Assembly (NCBI RefSeq): GCF_020966635.1
Contig: NZ_JAJKFQ010000002.1
Span: 496,001 to 560,000 of the forward strand
DNA: 64,000 nucleotides
Direction of reading: 5' to 3'
Source: Stieleria sp. JC731
GTDB taxonomy: Bacteria > Planctomycetota > Planctomycetia > Pirellulales > Pirellulaceae
The first letter of the stretch is position 1. Every line of letters begins with the position of its first letter. The translations under genes and the position numbers were made by a program. Below are positions 1 through 9,877 of this stretch, piece after piece. The notes beneath the pieces are model-generated. The model saw nothing but the letters and a program-made list of their open reading frames with translations, had not been told where the DNA came from and did no database searches.

Positions 1-1
1 G

Positions 2-2425
2 CCCCAAAGGGCCATCCTTTCACTGTCAAACCCACAAGAACGGCTCAGCAAAACGAGCGCGTCGCTTCCTTCGCTGTGGGACGACAACCAATCTGCCCCA
101 GTACTTCGCTCTAGCGCTGACAATCCATCGAAGCAGATAATCCATCCTGGAAACAACCTTCTTGGAGATGCGGTAAACGACATGGTCGCGGGATTCTGGA
201 GCGGCTTTGTGAATCAATTTGGTTTAGAAGATCGAATTATCGAATCAAATGGCAACCCTCGTTTTGTCCCACGCATCCTTCTTGATGGGTCTGACAGTAT
301 CGGTACTTGGGGTGCCTTAGCACGCGTGTACCTGAATATCGGAAGCTACTGGGAACAGTGGAACGAACTGCACCAGGTCGTGATTGGCTTCGAACCGCAA
401 CGTCCGTTCCTGCTGCGGGACTGCGAAACCAATTCGGTTTATTGGAACGCGACCGAAAAACGAGTCCCCGGCCTGCGTGACTACTTCCTACAAATCACGC
501 CTCCGATGCCGTTGCTTTCGACGCCAGATGGCACCGACCGCTTAGACCCCATCGAATTCGATCGATTGAAACAACTGGCCGAGCAAGAAAAACAGCCTCT
601 CGACGCACTGCTACAACAAGCCCGTGCACAGCACGTCGACTGGAAACAGCTGGCAAGAGGCAGACAAGTCTTTGCCGCAAACTGCATCGTTTGCCATTCA
701 AGCATCCAACCGGAAAGCCATGTCGCTCATACGATCCTTCCGCCGCGAAAAAGTCTTTGCAAAAAGCTGATTGAATTCTTACGACATACCTTCTGCGGCA
801 TCCCACCCTCGCAAAGCGATTTTACGGTAGATGAATTCAAATCGCTTGCCACCGAACGAAAAGCCTATCGCGAACGAGACGAACAAACCGGTGAATTCTG
901 GGAACACGAACCGGGGCGATGGCTTGATGATCCGACTTACCAGCGTTGGGCCAATTGGATTGTTGATCAACCGGCATTCTGGAAACACAACTATCTTTCA
1001 ACCGACTATCGCATCCCGATCAATGTGGTCGGAACGAATTCCAGCCGTGCGATGGCGACCAACGGCATGTCGGGTCGAATGTGGCAAGACTTTGCTTCGG
1101 AAAGCTACAGAGAGCTGCCTTCACCTGGCGAGATTGAATACTTTGATCCCTACAAAGGCGAAAACGGTGAATGGTCCACGTACTCGCCACGGCACACCGC
1201 ACCTGAAGGCGTGCCGAATCAAGGTGGTGGACCAGGATACTACCGAGTCCCTTCGCTAATCTCGATCTGGGCGACTGCGCCTTTCCTGCATAACAACTCA
1301 CTCGGCCTCTACAACAACGACCCTTCCGTCGATGGTCGATTGGAGGCGTTTGACGATGCGATTCGCAAATTGCTTTGGAAAGAAAAACGACTCGAAAGCA
1401 GTAGCTATAACGGAGCGACAGCGGAACGACTAGAACAGGACAATGGCTTGATCTGGCGAACGCCTCAAGAAACGTACCTGACGATCGATTCGAAACGCAC
1501 GCCAACAATTGCCAGAAGTTTGTTGAACATTGGTGGCATCGTTCATTCGAAATACTTCGGGTGGCTCCACGGCATTTGGCCAAACTGGCTACCGAGCGCG
1601 ATTCTACTTGGCGGAGCATTTCTGATGCTCAGTCTGTCAAACTCGCGGTTACGCCACCTAGCAGCAACATGGATCTTCATCGCTTCGCTCCTTATTTGTT
1701 TCGGGTACATCTTCGTGTCGATCGGCTTCGCCGCTTCGATCATCACCCTGTTTCGTGATAGTGAACTGTGGATCCCAGTGGTGACGCTGGGCATCTTGGG
1801 AATCGTTCTGTCCCTACCCGTTTGGCACAATCGGCAGGTTCAACGATCAGGAAACGTCATTGCCTTAGTTGCCATAGTCTTGGGTTCCGCCTGCGTTCTA
1901 CTGCGGACTTTCCCGGATCTTCCCCTGGATATATTGATCGCGCGAATCCATCCCTGGTGGCTTCCGGGCGCTGCGGGCGTGCTGGTGGCAATCTCACTTT
2001 GGCTCCCGCTGAACCCCTTGCACATCCGCTTTTCGAGTTACGGCCTTGTCATCCTGTCCCTGATTCTCGGCACCATGATCTATTACAAAGCGGGCGACTT
2101 GGGCGACATCACCATTGGTCCGATTCCTAAAGGGACGCCAGTCAACTTGCTTGCGAATTTCAATCCCGAAGCCGATCGAAAGGATCAAATCAAAGCCATC
2201 TCCGCGATCACATCGGGCCTCGCCGAAATCAAGTCGCGTGGGTTGAACGATCCGGCAAACGCTGAAGAACTGGACAGGGTGATGAAGAAGGAAATTGCCC
2301 CTGCCCTTATGAGTGTCAATAAGTGCCCTGACTTTGTGATGGACCGAGGACACGATTACCCGTGGTTTGACAACATGTCTGATGCTGACAAGGACGCGTT
2401 GATCGAACTTCTAAAGACCCTCTAA
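2..2425 (+). CDS. RoxA-like cytochrome c with membrane insert, 5' end outside window
   Basis: The frame is open from the window edge, so the true start lies upstream; 807 residues are visible. The sequence resembles the RoxA (rubber oxygenase)-like c-type cytochromes: an ARVYLNIG segment, one heme-binding CIVCH motif near visible residue 228, a segment YYRVPSLISIWATAPFLHNNS, and a C-terminal CPDFVMDRGH block. RoxA proteins carry two hemes, so a second CXXCH may lie upstream of the window. Unlike soluble RoxA, about six hydrophobic helices (visible residues about 520-700) sit between the heme part and the C-terminal block. It is probably membrane-bound on the periplasmic side and catalyses oxidation or peroxide chemistry. 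The stop is 56 bases before the GMC-patatin gene, which suggests one operon. The substrate cannot be read from sequence. Confidence 0.75.
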   Translation, partial: PQRAILSLSNPQERLSKTSASLPSLWDDNQSAPVLRSSADNPSKQIIHPGNNLLGDAVNDMVAGFWSGFVNQFGLEDRIIESNGNPRFVPRILLDGSDSIGTWGALARVYLNIGSYWEQWNELHQVVIGFEPQRPFLLRDCETNSVYWNATEKRVPGLRDYFLQITPPMPLLSTPDGTDRLDPIEFDRLKQLAEQEKQPLDALLQQARAQHVDWKQLARGRQVFAANCIVCHSSIQPESHVAHTILPPRKSLCKKLIEFLRHTFCGIPPSQSDFTVDEFKSLATERKAYRERDEQTGEFWEHEPGRWLDDPTYQRWANWIVDQPAFWKHNYLSTDYRIPINVVGTNSSRAMATNGMSGRMWQDFASESYRELPSPGEIEYFDPYKGENGEWSTYSPRHTAPEGVPNQGGGPGYYRVPSLISIWATAPFLHNNSLGLYNNDPSVDGRLEAFDDAIRKLLWKEKRLESSSYNGATAERLEQDNGLIWRTPQETYLTIDSKRTPTIARSLLNIGGIVHSKYFGWLHGIWPNWLPSAILLGGAFLMLSLSNSRLRHLAATWIFIASLLICFGYIFVSIGFAASIITLFRDSELWIPVVTLGILGIVLSLPVWHNRQVQRSGNVIALVAIVLGSACVLLRTFPDLPLDILIARIHPWWLPGAAGVLVAISLWLPLNPLHIRFSSYGLVILSLILGTMIYYKAGDLGDITIGPIPKGTPVNLLANFNPEADRKDQIKAISAITSGLAEIKSRGLNDPANAEELDRVMKKEIAPALMSVNKCPDFVMDRGHDYPWFDNMSDADKDALIELLKTL

Positions 2426-2481
2426 CCGACGCCAAGATCTCTACTGTCGAAAAACAGATGTAAACAGTCGCAGGCACTTCA

Positions 2482-5400
2482 ATGACGAACATACATAACT
2501 CGACGTCGACACCCAGCAGTGACAACGCCTCGTCACCTCGACAAGAAAGGTACGACTACATCGTTGTCGGGTCTGGTGCAGGAGGCGCCCCACTGGCTTC
2601 CAGATTGGCCCGAGCGGGCAAACGAGTACTTGTGATTGAGGCCGGATCCAACCACACCGAATCCAGTGCGGTTGCGCCAGAGAACGAGGTTTCAAGAGTC
2701 CCACTGCTGCACGCGGTTTCGACCGAACATCCGGAACTTGCTTGGCGATTCTTTGTCAATCACTACAAGATGACCAACGGGAGGCCGCCTGACGGGATCG
2801 CCACCGACCCCAAAACTTATTACCCAATGGAGGATGATCCGCTCGCGGACCAACGGAAAGGAATTTTCTACCCACGCGCAAGCGGTATTGGAGGATGCAC
2901 GATCCACAATGCGATGATTACGATCGCAGGACCAAGCTCTGACTGGGATGAGCTCGCAAGTTTTTTGCATGATCCTTCATGGGCAGGCAACCAGATGCGA
3001 GCGTACTTCAAACGCCTGGAGAACAATGGCTACTCTCCAGCCCCAGACCTGAGTCGACGTGACACGGCGAGTGAACGCTGGCAGCAATTCAAAAACAACC
3101 TACGGTTTCTTCGGGGTAGACGTCCCAATTCCGCCAGTGGCAACCACGGTTTCGACGGTTGGCTTCACACCAGTTTTTCTGATTACCGAATCGGACTGGA
3201 TGACAAACAGCTGGTGAAGATGATCGCCGCAGCCCTTCGTCGATCCAAGAAAGAAGGACTCGACAATAGCTGGACATTGCTTCGTCGTTTCTTCAGGGGT
3301 GAGTTCATTGAAACGCTAGACCCAAACCATAGCGAAACCCAGCGAAACAGTCCCGAAGGCTTGGTAATGATCCCACTATCGATTTTCGGTCGTGGAACCA
3401 CAATTCACCAAAACCGCCAATCCCCCTACGCAATGTTGGGTCGACGCAGCAGCCCTCGAGAATTTCTTCTCGAAACACTCGCGACAAAACCTAACTACCT
3501 CACCATCAAAACAGACTGCTTAGTAACGGAGGTTATCTTAGAAGATCAACCTGATTCAAAGCGGGGTGAAAAGCATCGTGCCATTGGGGTGAAATACCAG
3601 CAAGGTAAAAAGCTCTACCAAGCCCATGTCAATCCCACCGACGATCAGGAACCAATCCAAGAAGCTGAAGCGTACGTCCACGATAACGGTGAAGTCATCC
3701 TTTGCGGGGGCACTTTTAATACGCCACAACTGTTGATGCTTTCGGGGATCGGCGATCGGACGCACCTAGAGGAACACCAGATCGAATGCAAGGTCGATCT
3801 ACCTAGCGTCGGCAAGAACCTTCAGGATCGCTATGAGGTCTCGGTTGTCAGCGAAATGAAGAATGACTTCAGCCTGCTGGACGGCGCAAGGTTTGAAGTG
3901 CCAGGCGATGGAATGGAGGCGGACCGCCATCTTCAACAATGGCGTGAAGAGGGCAGCGGTCTCTATGCGTCCAACGGCAGCATACTCGGCATCTTTAAAC
4001 GCTCTGACCCTACACTTGAACAGCCCGACTTGTTCATCTTTGGGATTCCCGGCGATTTCCGTGGCTACCAAGTCGGGTACTCAAAAGTCGAAAGCCATCG
4101 AAAATTCACTTGGGTGATCCTTAAGTCACACAGTCAGAACCGTGATGGCTATGTACGGCTTCGCTCGAAAGACCCACGCAAAACACCAGAGATTAACTTC
4201 AATTACTTCAACACCGCGGATAGCGACCAACGTTCCGACCGTACCATCGATGCTGACGCCCGAGCACTGATCAACGGGGTTGAGTTCGTTCGCGGAATTC
4301 TGAAAGACGCCAGCAAGGTCGTCGACCGTGAAGTCCACCCCGGCACCGAAATCGATCTGCGAAAATTTGTCGAACGTGACGCCTGGGGGCATCATGCTTG
4401 CGGGACATGCCGGATGGGTCCCGACGGAGATAACAACGCAGTCTTAGACAGCCGATTTCGCGTCCGATGTGTCGATGGGCTTCGCGTAGTGGATGCCTCG
4501 ATCTTCCCAAAGATCCCTGGCTATTTCATCGTGTCGAATATCTATATGGCCAGTGAAAAAGCGGCCGACGTTATCTTGGAAGACGCTGCCAGCAGGCACC
4601 CCCAGAACCCCCACTATCCACGCGAACTGATGCAGATGGAACGGAAAGCCATCGCGCGTCGACGAACAGAAGCAAAGATTGATCCGGATGAAATCACGGA
4701 CAGCTTGACCGACGAAACGGATTCCTGGACCGACGATATCTCAGGTCTGGCAATCTCTGGAGGCGGCATTCGTAGTGCCACATTGGGCCTAGGTGTCATC
4801 CAAGGACTCGCCAAATCGGAACTGCTCAAGCGAGTCGATTTTATGTCGACGGTCTCTGGCGGAGGCTACGTGGGTTCTTTCCTCGGTCGCATCTATGATC
4901 GCCTGCGATCTTCGCCGGGACAGATTGATACCGGCACGACGGCCTCAGACATCGTTCAGAAGGAATTGACTAAAGAACACTCGCCAATGATTGCTTGGCT
5001 ACGCAGTCATGGAAATTACATCGCACCGTATGGTGGCGGAGGAAACCGCCTAAACTTCGCAACGTTTTTCAGAAACTTGCTTAGCGTGCACCTTCTGATC
5101 GCAGCCGCCGCACTTGCCGTTTTTGGTTTGGCCAATGCATTTCGGTTCGTCGGCTTCGAAAACTTATTTGCCACGACGGGCTTGGTCCTTCGTCCCGAAC
5201 ATATGCCGATTGGGTTTCTTGTTCAATCACTGATCGGTCCATGGTTTAGCCCTTGGCTGGTTGTCGCTGAGTTTCTTTTATTCTTCCTCGTAGTGCCGCG
5301 GATCTTTGCATTTTGGTCAGTATCGACCGAGAAACATGAAACGTTCCACCGGATCCCCTTGTTTCTTCTGTTTGTATTTTCAGGGCTGTTTCTCTTTCTT

Positions 5401-7293
5401 GGGGTTCGTGACGGACTGCAATTGGAGTTCATAATTTTAGCATTATCGATACTCAGCACGCTGATCCAATGCGAACTCGCGTGGTACCGAGGTCGACAAC
5501 AGGACCGTTCGACAGGTACCGGAGGCCCGTCAATGCAACGAGCAAGGACCTTAAACTACCTGACCTACGATCTGGGACTGGGGCTCGCCGTCACCGGTGC
5601 TGCGTTGCTATTTGTTGTTATCGATTCACTTGGCTACGCACTACAAGAACACATCGTTGCCCAAACGAATTCGTATCGAATTGCCTTCGCATCAGCTGCA
5701 GTCACAATCTCTGCAGGCATCCCGTTCGTTCGCTGGATTGCGGGACTGTTCAAAGAACAAGAAGGCAGCAAGCCGTCGTTTCTGGGCCAGTTCGTCAGAA
5801 CGAACCTGGTTGCCGGTACGATTGGCTTCGCGTTGATCTTTGCCTTGTTGGTAGTCTACTCGTTTGCATCACATACGACCTATTCGCGTGCACTTGAATC
5901 CAACGGACATCTACCCTGGTTGGGACTGGCCATCACACTTGTCGCATGCATTTTAACGATTCTTGCCGCGTTCCCCAGTTCGATCGGATTTGTCAATCGC
6001 TCCTCACTATCACAGGTCTATGCCGCTCGACTGGCCGGATCCTACTTGGGTGCATCCAACCCCGCTCGTCATCGTTCCGATGGTCGAAATATCACCGACG
6101 TTATCCCGGGTGATGATGTCGATTCGATTCGCGACTATCGCCCCCATGAATCGGGCGGCCCCTTTCACATCTTTAACCTTATTCTCAATCAAACAATTGA
6201 ATCCGGTTCACGCTTGGTCAAAAGCGACCGCAAAGGCACTAGCGTTGCAGTCTCTCCGCTAGGCTTAACTGTTGGTGAATTTTGGCATGCCAAATGGACC
6301 GATCCGTCACTTGCAGGCATGCACCGCCAATCGAATTCGCTTGCCGGACTTCAACCGATCGGACGTGCCATCGGGACGGACCATCCACTTATCGACCAAT
6401 TTGATCGTAGCGCCGATCGAGCCGAAATGCTCCCACTGAGACGCTGGATGGCGATTTCAGGAGCAGCAGTTGACCCTGGACAAGGACGTACAACCAAAAC
6501 AGGAACAGCTTTTCTGATGGGATTGGTCAACCTGCGTACCGGGTATTGGTGGAACAGCGGCATCCCTGAAACGTCGCGGACAGGTTTCCCAAATCTGACC
6601 TTGATGCGCAGGGTCCTTTACCTGATCCCCAAAGTCTTCGTCACGCAGTTTCTGCTGGCGTTCGAATGGCTCGCGAAATACCCAGGCCCTTGGTGGCGAT
6701 ATTGGCACCTAGGAGATGGTGGTTTCTTCGAAAACCTCGGCGCTTACGAACTCATTCGGCGCCGCGTCCCACGCATTATCATTATCGATTCCGGCGCCGA
6801 CCCCGAATACAAATTCGATTGCCTCGGTGAGTTGATTCGAAAAGCTCGAATAGATTTCGCCACCACAATCCGCCCGTGGGACGAAAATGACTTTGCGCAA
6901 GTCAAGTTCAAAGGTGACTCCGAAGATCAAACCGAAGTCCCCGAATCAATTGGCTTGCTAAGCGATATCAATCGCCCAGGCGACGGATCATCAACCGCAT
7001 CGAAACGAGCGACGCTGCTATGGGCAGAGTATCAATCCCCGGAAAAGCCGAAGGATCATTCTGCCGACGACGCTCACAAAAAACGCTCCCTCATTCTTTA
7101 CATTAAGGCAACGATGACGGGTGGCGAACCCATCGACGTCGCGAACTACGCCGGAGCCAATCCGACATTTCCCCATGAAGCAACCGCCGACCAGGTCTTT
7201 GATGAAGCCCAATGGGAGAGTTATCGAAAGCTAGGAGAACACGCGAGCAAGGAACTCTTTCCAGACAACTGGTTCTGGAGGATCAACATATGA
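2482..7293 (+). CDS. GMC oxidoreductase fused to membrane-embedded patatin-like phospholipase
   Basis: This is a two-enzyme fusion of 1603 residues. Residues 24-710 are a complete GMC flavoprotein: the FAD-binding GSGAGG loop at 30-35, and a C-terminal block with HHACGTCRMG at 637-646, where His638 fits the catalytic His of the family. GMC enzymes oxidise alcohols or sterols and often make hydrogen peroxide. Residues about 752-1440 are patatin-like: oxyanion loop GGGIR near 758, nucleophile motif TVSGGG with Ser792, and the DGG motif with catalytic Asp1412. About 620 residues separate Ser and Asp, and they include roughly seven or eight transmembrane helices (about 865-1180), so the lipase part is anchored in a membrane. 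The reading frame is continuous through the junction. Its last bases overlap the next start (ATGA), which indicates translational coupling. Domain assignments are firm; the joint substrate is unknown. Confidence 0.88.
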   Translation: MTNIHNSTSTPSSDNASSPRQERYDYIVVGSGAGGAPLASRLARAGKRVLVIEAGSNHTESSAVAPENEVSRVPLLHAVSTEHPELAWRFFVNHYKMTNGRPPDGIATDPKTYYPMEDDPLADQRKGIFYPRASGIGGCTIHNAMITIAGPSSDWDELASFLHDPSWAGNQMRAYFKRLENNGYSPAPDLSRRDTASERWQQFKNNLRFLRGRRPNSASGNHGFDGWLHTSFSDYRIGLDDKQLVKMIAAALRRSKKEGLDNSWTLLRRFFRGEFIETLDPNHSETQRNSPEGLVMIPLSIFGRGTTIHQNRQSPYAMLGRRSSPREFLLETLATKPNYLTIKTDCLVTEVILEDQPDSKRGEKHRAIGVKYQQGKKLYQAHVNPTDDQEPIQEAEAYVHDNGEVILCGGTFNTPQLLMLSGIGDRTHLEEHQIECKVDLPSVGKNLQDRYEVSVVSEMKNDFSLLDGARFEVPGDGMEADRHLQQWREEGSGLYASNGSILGIFKRSDPTLEQPDLFIFGIPGDFRGYQVGYSKVESHRKFTWVILKSHSQNRDGYVRLRSKDPRKTPEINFNYFNTADSDQRSDRTIDADARALINGVEFVRGILKDASKVVDREVHPGTEIDLRKFVERDAWGHHACGTCRMGPDGDNNAVLDSRFRVRCVDGLRVVDASIFPKIPGYFIVSNIYMASEKAADVILEDAASRHPQNPHYPRELMQMERKAIARRRTEAKIDPDEITDSLTDETDSWTDDISGLAISGGGIRSATLGLGVIQGLAKSELLKRVDFMSTVSGGGYVGSFLGRIYDRLRSSPGQIDTGTTASDIVQKELTKEHSPMIAWLRSHGNYIAPYGGGGNRLNFATFFRNLLSVHLLIAAAALAVFGLANAFRFVGFENLFATTGLVLRPEHMPIGFLVQSLIGPWFSPWLVVAEFLLFFLVVPRIFAFWSVSTEKHETFHRIPLFLLFVFSGLFLFLGVRDGLQLEFIILALSILSTLIQCELAWYRGRQQDRSTGTGGPSMQRARTLNYLTYDLGLGLAVTGAALLFVVIDSLGYALQEHIVAQTNSYRIAFASAAVTISAGIPFVRWIAGLFKEQEGSKPSFLGQFVRTNLVAGTIGFALIFALLVVYSFASHTTYSRALESNGHLPWLGLAITLVACILTILAAFPSSIGFVNRSSLSQVYAARLAGSYLGASNPARHRSDGRNITDVIPGDDVDSIRDYRPHESGGPFHIFNLILNQTIESGSRLVKSDRKGTSVAVSPLGLTVGEFWHAKWTDPSLAGMHRQSNSLAGLQPIGRAIGTDHPLIDQFDRSADRAEMLPLRRWMAISGAAVDPGQGRTTKTGTAFLMGLVNLRTGYWWNSGIPETSRTGFPNLTLMRRVLYLIPKVFVTQFLLAFEWLAKYPGPWWRYWHLGDGGFFENLGAYELIRRRVPRIIIIDSGADPEYKFDCLGELIRKARIDFATTIRPWDENDFAQVKFKGDSEDQTEVPESIGLLSDINRPGDGSSTASKRATLLWAEYQSPEKPKDHSADDAHKKRSLILYIKATMTGGEPIDVANYAGANPTFPHEATADQVFDEAQWESYRKLGEHASKELFPDNWFWRINI

Positions 7294-8732
7294 CATCGCT
7301 CCTCAACCACGCGAACAAAGCTGCCGCTCTCAAACGCTCCGATATCCCACACACCCGATTGCCAGTTGTCAAATTACTGCTGCTTCGACTAGCGATCGTC
7401 TACCTTCTTCTTAGTGGAAGCGTGACGGCCTCCGATCACGCCGATCCGATCGACCCGCTGTACTGGAAACGTCAAGAAAGTGCAATCACCGACCTATTCG
7501 TTTTCCCAGTTCTGAAGACCGATCAAGGTTCCCCTGCCACGACAAACCAGGCTAAAAATACTTACCTAGACGCTGTTGCGTTCCCTTTTGAGCGAACCGC
7601 GAATTTGCCGCTTCATGATTTGACCGCGGATATCTTTCGCGAGCCACTGACGGCAGAGCAACGTGACCAAATCGACTCTTTGGTTGTTATCGTCTGCGTG
7701 CGGCGGCAACTGACCGACTCGCGGATGCTTCGGCTTGATCCCTATGAGTACAGGGTTCATATCGATTTGGATTCGGCAGTACGTTTTCCAGAGACAAACG
7801 AGGATGGTTCAACACAAGCTACTTCACCTCCACCGGGCTCGCACTCCGAACGACTCTCCGACCTAGAAGCTTACGCGAGGTATGGCGGTCGAGTGATTGC
7901 CCCCGGTGAAATCAATGAAGATGCGATCATCGCGATCCGTCTTAATGATCAAGCCAACCTCGCCGAAGACGGTCTTCAATTCCGAAAAACCGTGGGTGCC
8001 ACTTGGGATTCAAAATCGATCACCGTATCAACCGGTGTTTTCGAAGATCCGTTCATCTTCCCACAGTTTTTTGGGACAAATATCGTCGCCATTGCACTGA
8101 AAATTCCGATGGAGTGCTTCCCCTCCAAGCAGGATGCTTTGCTAGTTTGGGCAACTAGCCACAAAGGAAAGAAGCAGATTGACCATGTCGGGCGATCCGC
8201 ACGAACTCAGAACCCAAGATTCAACTTTTTAAATAAGCTTCACCCCAGTCGCCACAAGGCTGCCATTGAACATCAGCATGACAACCCCAGTGCTGTACGT
8301 GACATCCTGCTACGAGCCAATCTTTCATCGCTCTTTGCATTCCGTTACTGGGACTTTGAACCTGACGTGATGATCTACTCACCGGACCATCCGGTTGGCT
8401 TTCCCAATGGCCGACTACTTACTGATGATGTCGCGGCAATCTTGGCACAGCAGGGCGACACCTTGCTGTACGAATTGTCATTTCAAGACAATCAGGGCAG
8501 CTGGCCACGACAACAGTCCAACGACACCAACCAGGGGCAATTTGGATTCACGTTCCCTTATTTGAATCCGCCTTTTCCAGATCGTGCCCAGCCAAAGCTT
8601 CGACGACTCAGCGGAAGAACGATCGCCGTGCTTATCTCGATCGGCATCATCTTGGTCGCACTTCTCGCATTCGAAAACTGGGTTGTGGTGAAGCTATACA
8701 AACGCTGGCGCCAAAAGAAGAACTATCTATAG
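7290..8732 (+). CDS. DUF4331 family exported, C-terminally anchored protein
   Basis: The chosen start is the ATG that overlaps the stop of the GMC-patatin gene (ATGA at 7290), giving 480 residues. A long basic N-region leads into a hydrophobic stretch ending SVTA, a likely signal peptide, and the mature part begins SDHADPIDPL. Segments such as VFEDPFIFPQFFGTNIVAIA, WATSHKGKKQIDHVGR and FPNGRLLTDDV match the DUF4331 pattern as I know it. A single hydrophobic helix near residues 445-465, followed by basic residues, should anchor the C-terminus. DUF4331 has no established enzymatic role. Its position between the flavin/lipase fusion and the catalase-like gene suggests an accessory envelope role in the same process. 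Confidence 0.75.
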   Translation: MTSLLNHANKAAALKRSDIPHTRLPVVKLLLLRLAIVYLLLSGSVTASDHADPIDPLYWKRQESAITDLFVFPVLKTDQGSPATTNQAKNTYLDAVAFPFERTANLPLHDLTADIFREPLTAEQRDQIDSLVVIVCVRRQLTDSRMLRLDPYEYRVHIDLDSAVRFPETNEDGSTQATSPPPGSHSERLSDLEAYARYGGRVIAPGEINEDAIIAIRLNDQANLAEDGLQFRKTVGATWDSKSITVSTGVFEDPFIFPQFFGTNIVAIALKIPMECFPSKQDALLVWATSHKGKKQIDHVGRSARTQNPRFNFLNKLHPSRHKAAIEHQHDNPSAVRDILLRANLSSLFAFRYWDFEPDVMIYSPDHPVGFPNGRLLTDDVAAILAQQGDTLLYELSFQDNQGSWPRQQSNDTNQGQFGFTFPYLNPPFPDRAQPKLRRLSGRTIAVLISIGIILVALLAFENWVVVKLYKRWRQKKNYL

Positions 8733-8734
8733 CC

Positions 8735-9769
8735 ATGAAGTTTGACTCCACCTATCTCGGCCCTCAGGATCTCAGCGAGGACGATACAGCAAAGCACTAC
8801 GGATACGAAGAGATTCGACGAGCGGTCCTTGCCAATTCGTACTACCTTTGCTGGGGACGTGAAGGTGAGCCACCACTTCCGATTTACGGCGTTACCTTGA
8901 GTCGAGTAACACGGGGACTCTTCCGTTTTGTAAAGAACTGGCTTATGGCCCGCGCAGCCAAGCGAACGGTCCAGTCAAAAAGCAAATTACGTTGGGGTGC
9001 AAACGGCCTAGGATTCCGCCGTCTCCTACATCCCAACGGAGTGATACTCTTTGGTAAATGGTCAATCGACAAGGACAATCCCTACTCGGGCTACTTTTCG
9101 AAAGGATCGGAGGGCCGTGTCATTGGGAGATATTCCACTTGTTGTTCAGAGGTCCGCCGTGGCCACTATCGATCGCTTTCTCTTGCCGGATGGCTATTCC
9201 CAAACGGCACTTCAGACGAAAACGAATTGCCCCAGTCATCCGCCGCGTTCATCACGCAAGAAGACATCGGTGGAAAACGCACTGAATTCATCAATGACGC
9301 TGACCTACGCAATGCTCCTGATGTAACTCCATGGAGGCGAGGTTTTGGCTTTCCAATTTTGCTGCTCACGGGAGTAGCATTCCGCCTTGCCGATCGTGAA
9401 CCGACCGTTCGACAGTTATACGAAATTGCTGAATTGGAAAAGCTTGAAAGCACAATGCTCGCTTGCCCACGGTTCATGAGGCTTACGGTTGACGAACAAC
9501 AACCTAGAACCCAGGGGCTGGAAATCGATTTCCGCGATGAGATCCTGTCGCAGATTTACGACCGTGGCGACTATACACCGCGAAGAACCCTGACGTTCCA
9601 CATCGAAGTTTCAGACGAATCCAAGAAGAAAGGCGTCTTAGTTCAACGCCGCAATATAAAAAACTGGGAACGGATCGGACGGATCGAATTTCACGAAGCA
9701 GTCGCATCCTACAACGGAGACTTCGTTTTTCATATCCACCATCCAAAGTGGCGTCGTGATCTTGAATAG
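8735..9769 (+). CDS. Small catalase-like (heme peroxidase fold) protein
   Basis: This 344-residue protein starts two bases after the previous stop. Its middle resembles the distal side of catalases: RRLLHPNGVILFGKW lines up with the catalase pattern R-x-V-x-H-x-x-G-x-x-x-x-G-x-F, followed by GRYST (catalase RFST) and RSLSLAGWLFP (catalase RGFAxKFYT), then AAFITQEDI in place of the FFIRD segment. I cannot find the proximal RxxxY heme ligand of true catalases in the C-terminal part, which is instead rich in His and Trp (IHHPKWRR near the end). The length fits catalase-related mini-hemoproteins, some of which act on fatty-acid hydroperoxides rather than hydrogen peroxide. No signal peptide is evident. 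The catalase relation is by eye; activity is unproven. Confidence 0.55.
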   Translation: MKFDSTYLGPQDLSEDDTAKHYGYEEIRRAVLANSYYLCWGREGEPPLPIYGVTLSRVTRGLFRFVKNWLMARAAKRTVQSKSKLRWGANGLGFRRLLHPNGVILFGKWSIDKDNPYSGYFSKGSEGRVIGRYSTCCSEVRRGHYRSLSLAGWLFPNGTSDENELPQSSAAFITQEDIGGKRTEFINDADLRNAPDVTPWRRGFGFPILLLTGVAFRLADREPTVRQLYEIAELEKLESTMLACPRFMRLTVDEQQPRTQGLEIDFRDEILSQIYDRGDYTPRRTLTFHIEVSDESKKKGVLVQRRNIKNWERIGRIEFHEAVASYNGDFVFHIHHPKWRRDLE

Positions 9770-9797
9770 ACAATGGCTGGCGAAGCATTTCATTGTC
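9769..9797 (+). other. Intergenic inverted repeat after the catalase-like gene
   Basis: GACAATG (9769-9775) pairs with CATTGTC (9791-9797) across a 15-base loop, beginning at the last base of the catalase-like stop codon. There is no T-run, so it is not a typical intrinsic terminator; it may affect mRNA stability between this gene and the CHAT gene. Confidence 0.3.
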
Positions 9798-9877
9798 GCC
9801 ATCCTTAAAATTGCTTCATCGATAGTCGCCAAATAGAATGGAGGATCAGACCAAAGACTTCTTGATTGGCATACTAC

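Noticed and set aside
4600-4740. Frameshift or assembly error joining a GMC gene to a separate patatin gene
   Set aside because: The frame is continuous and the linker has normal codon use with no internal start signal; kept as a fusion, with the check stated in the findings.
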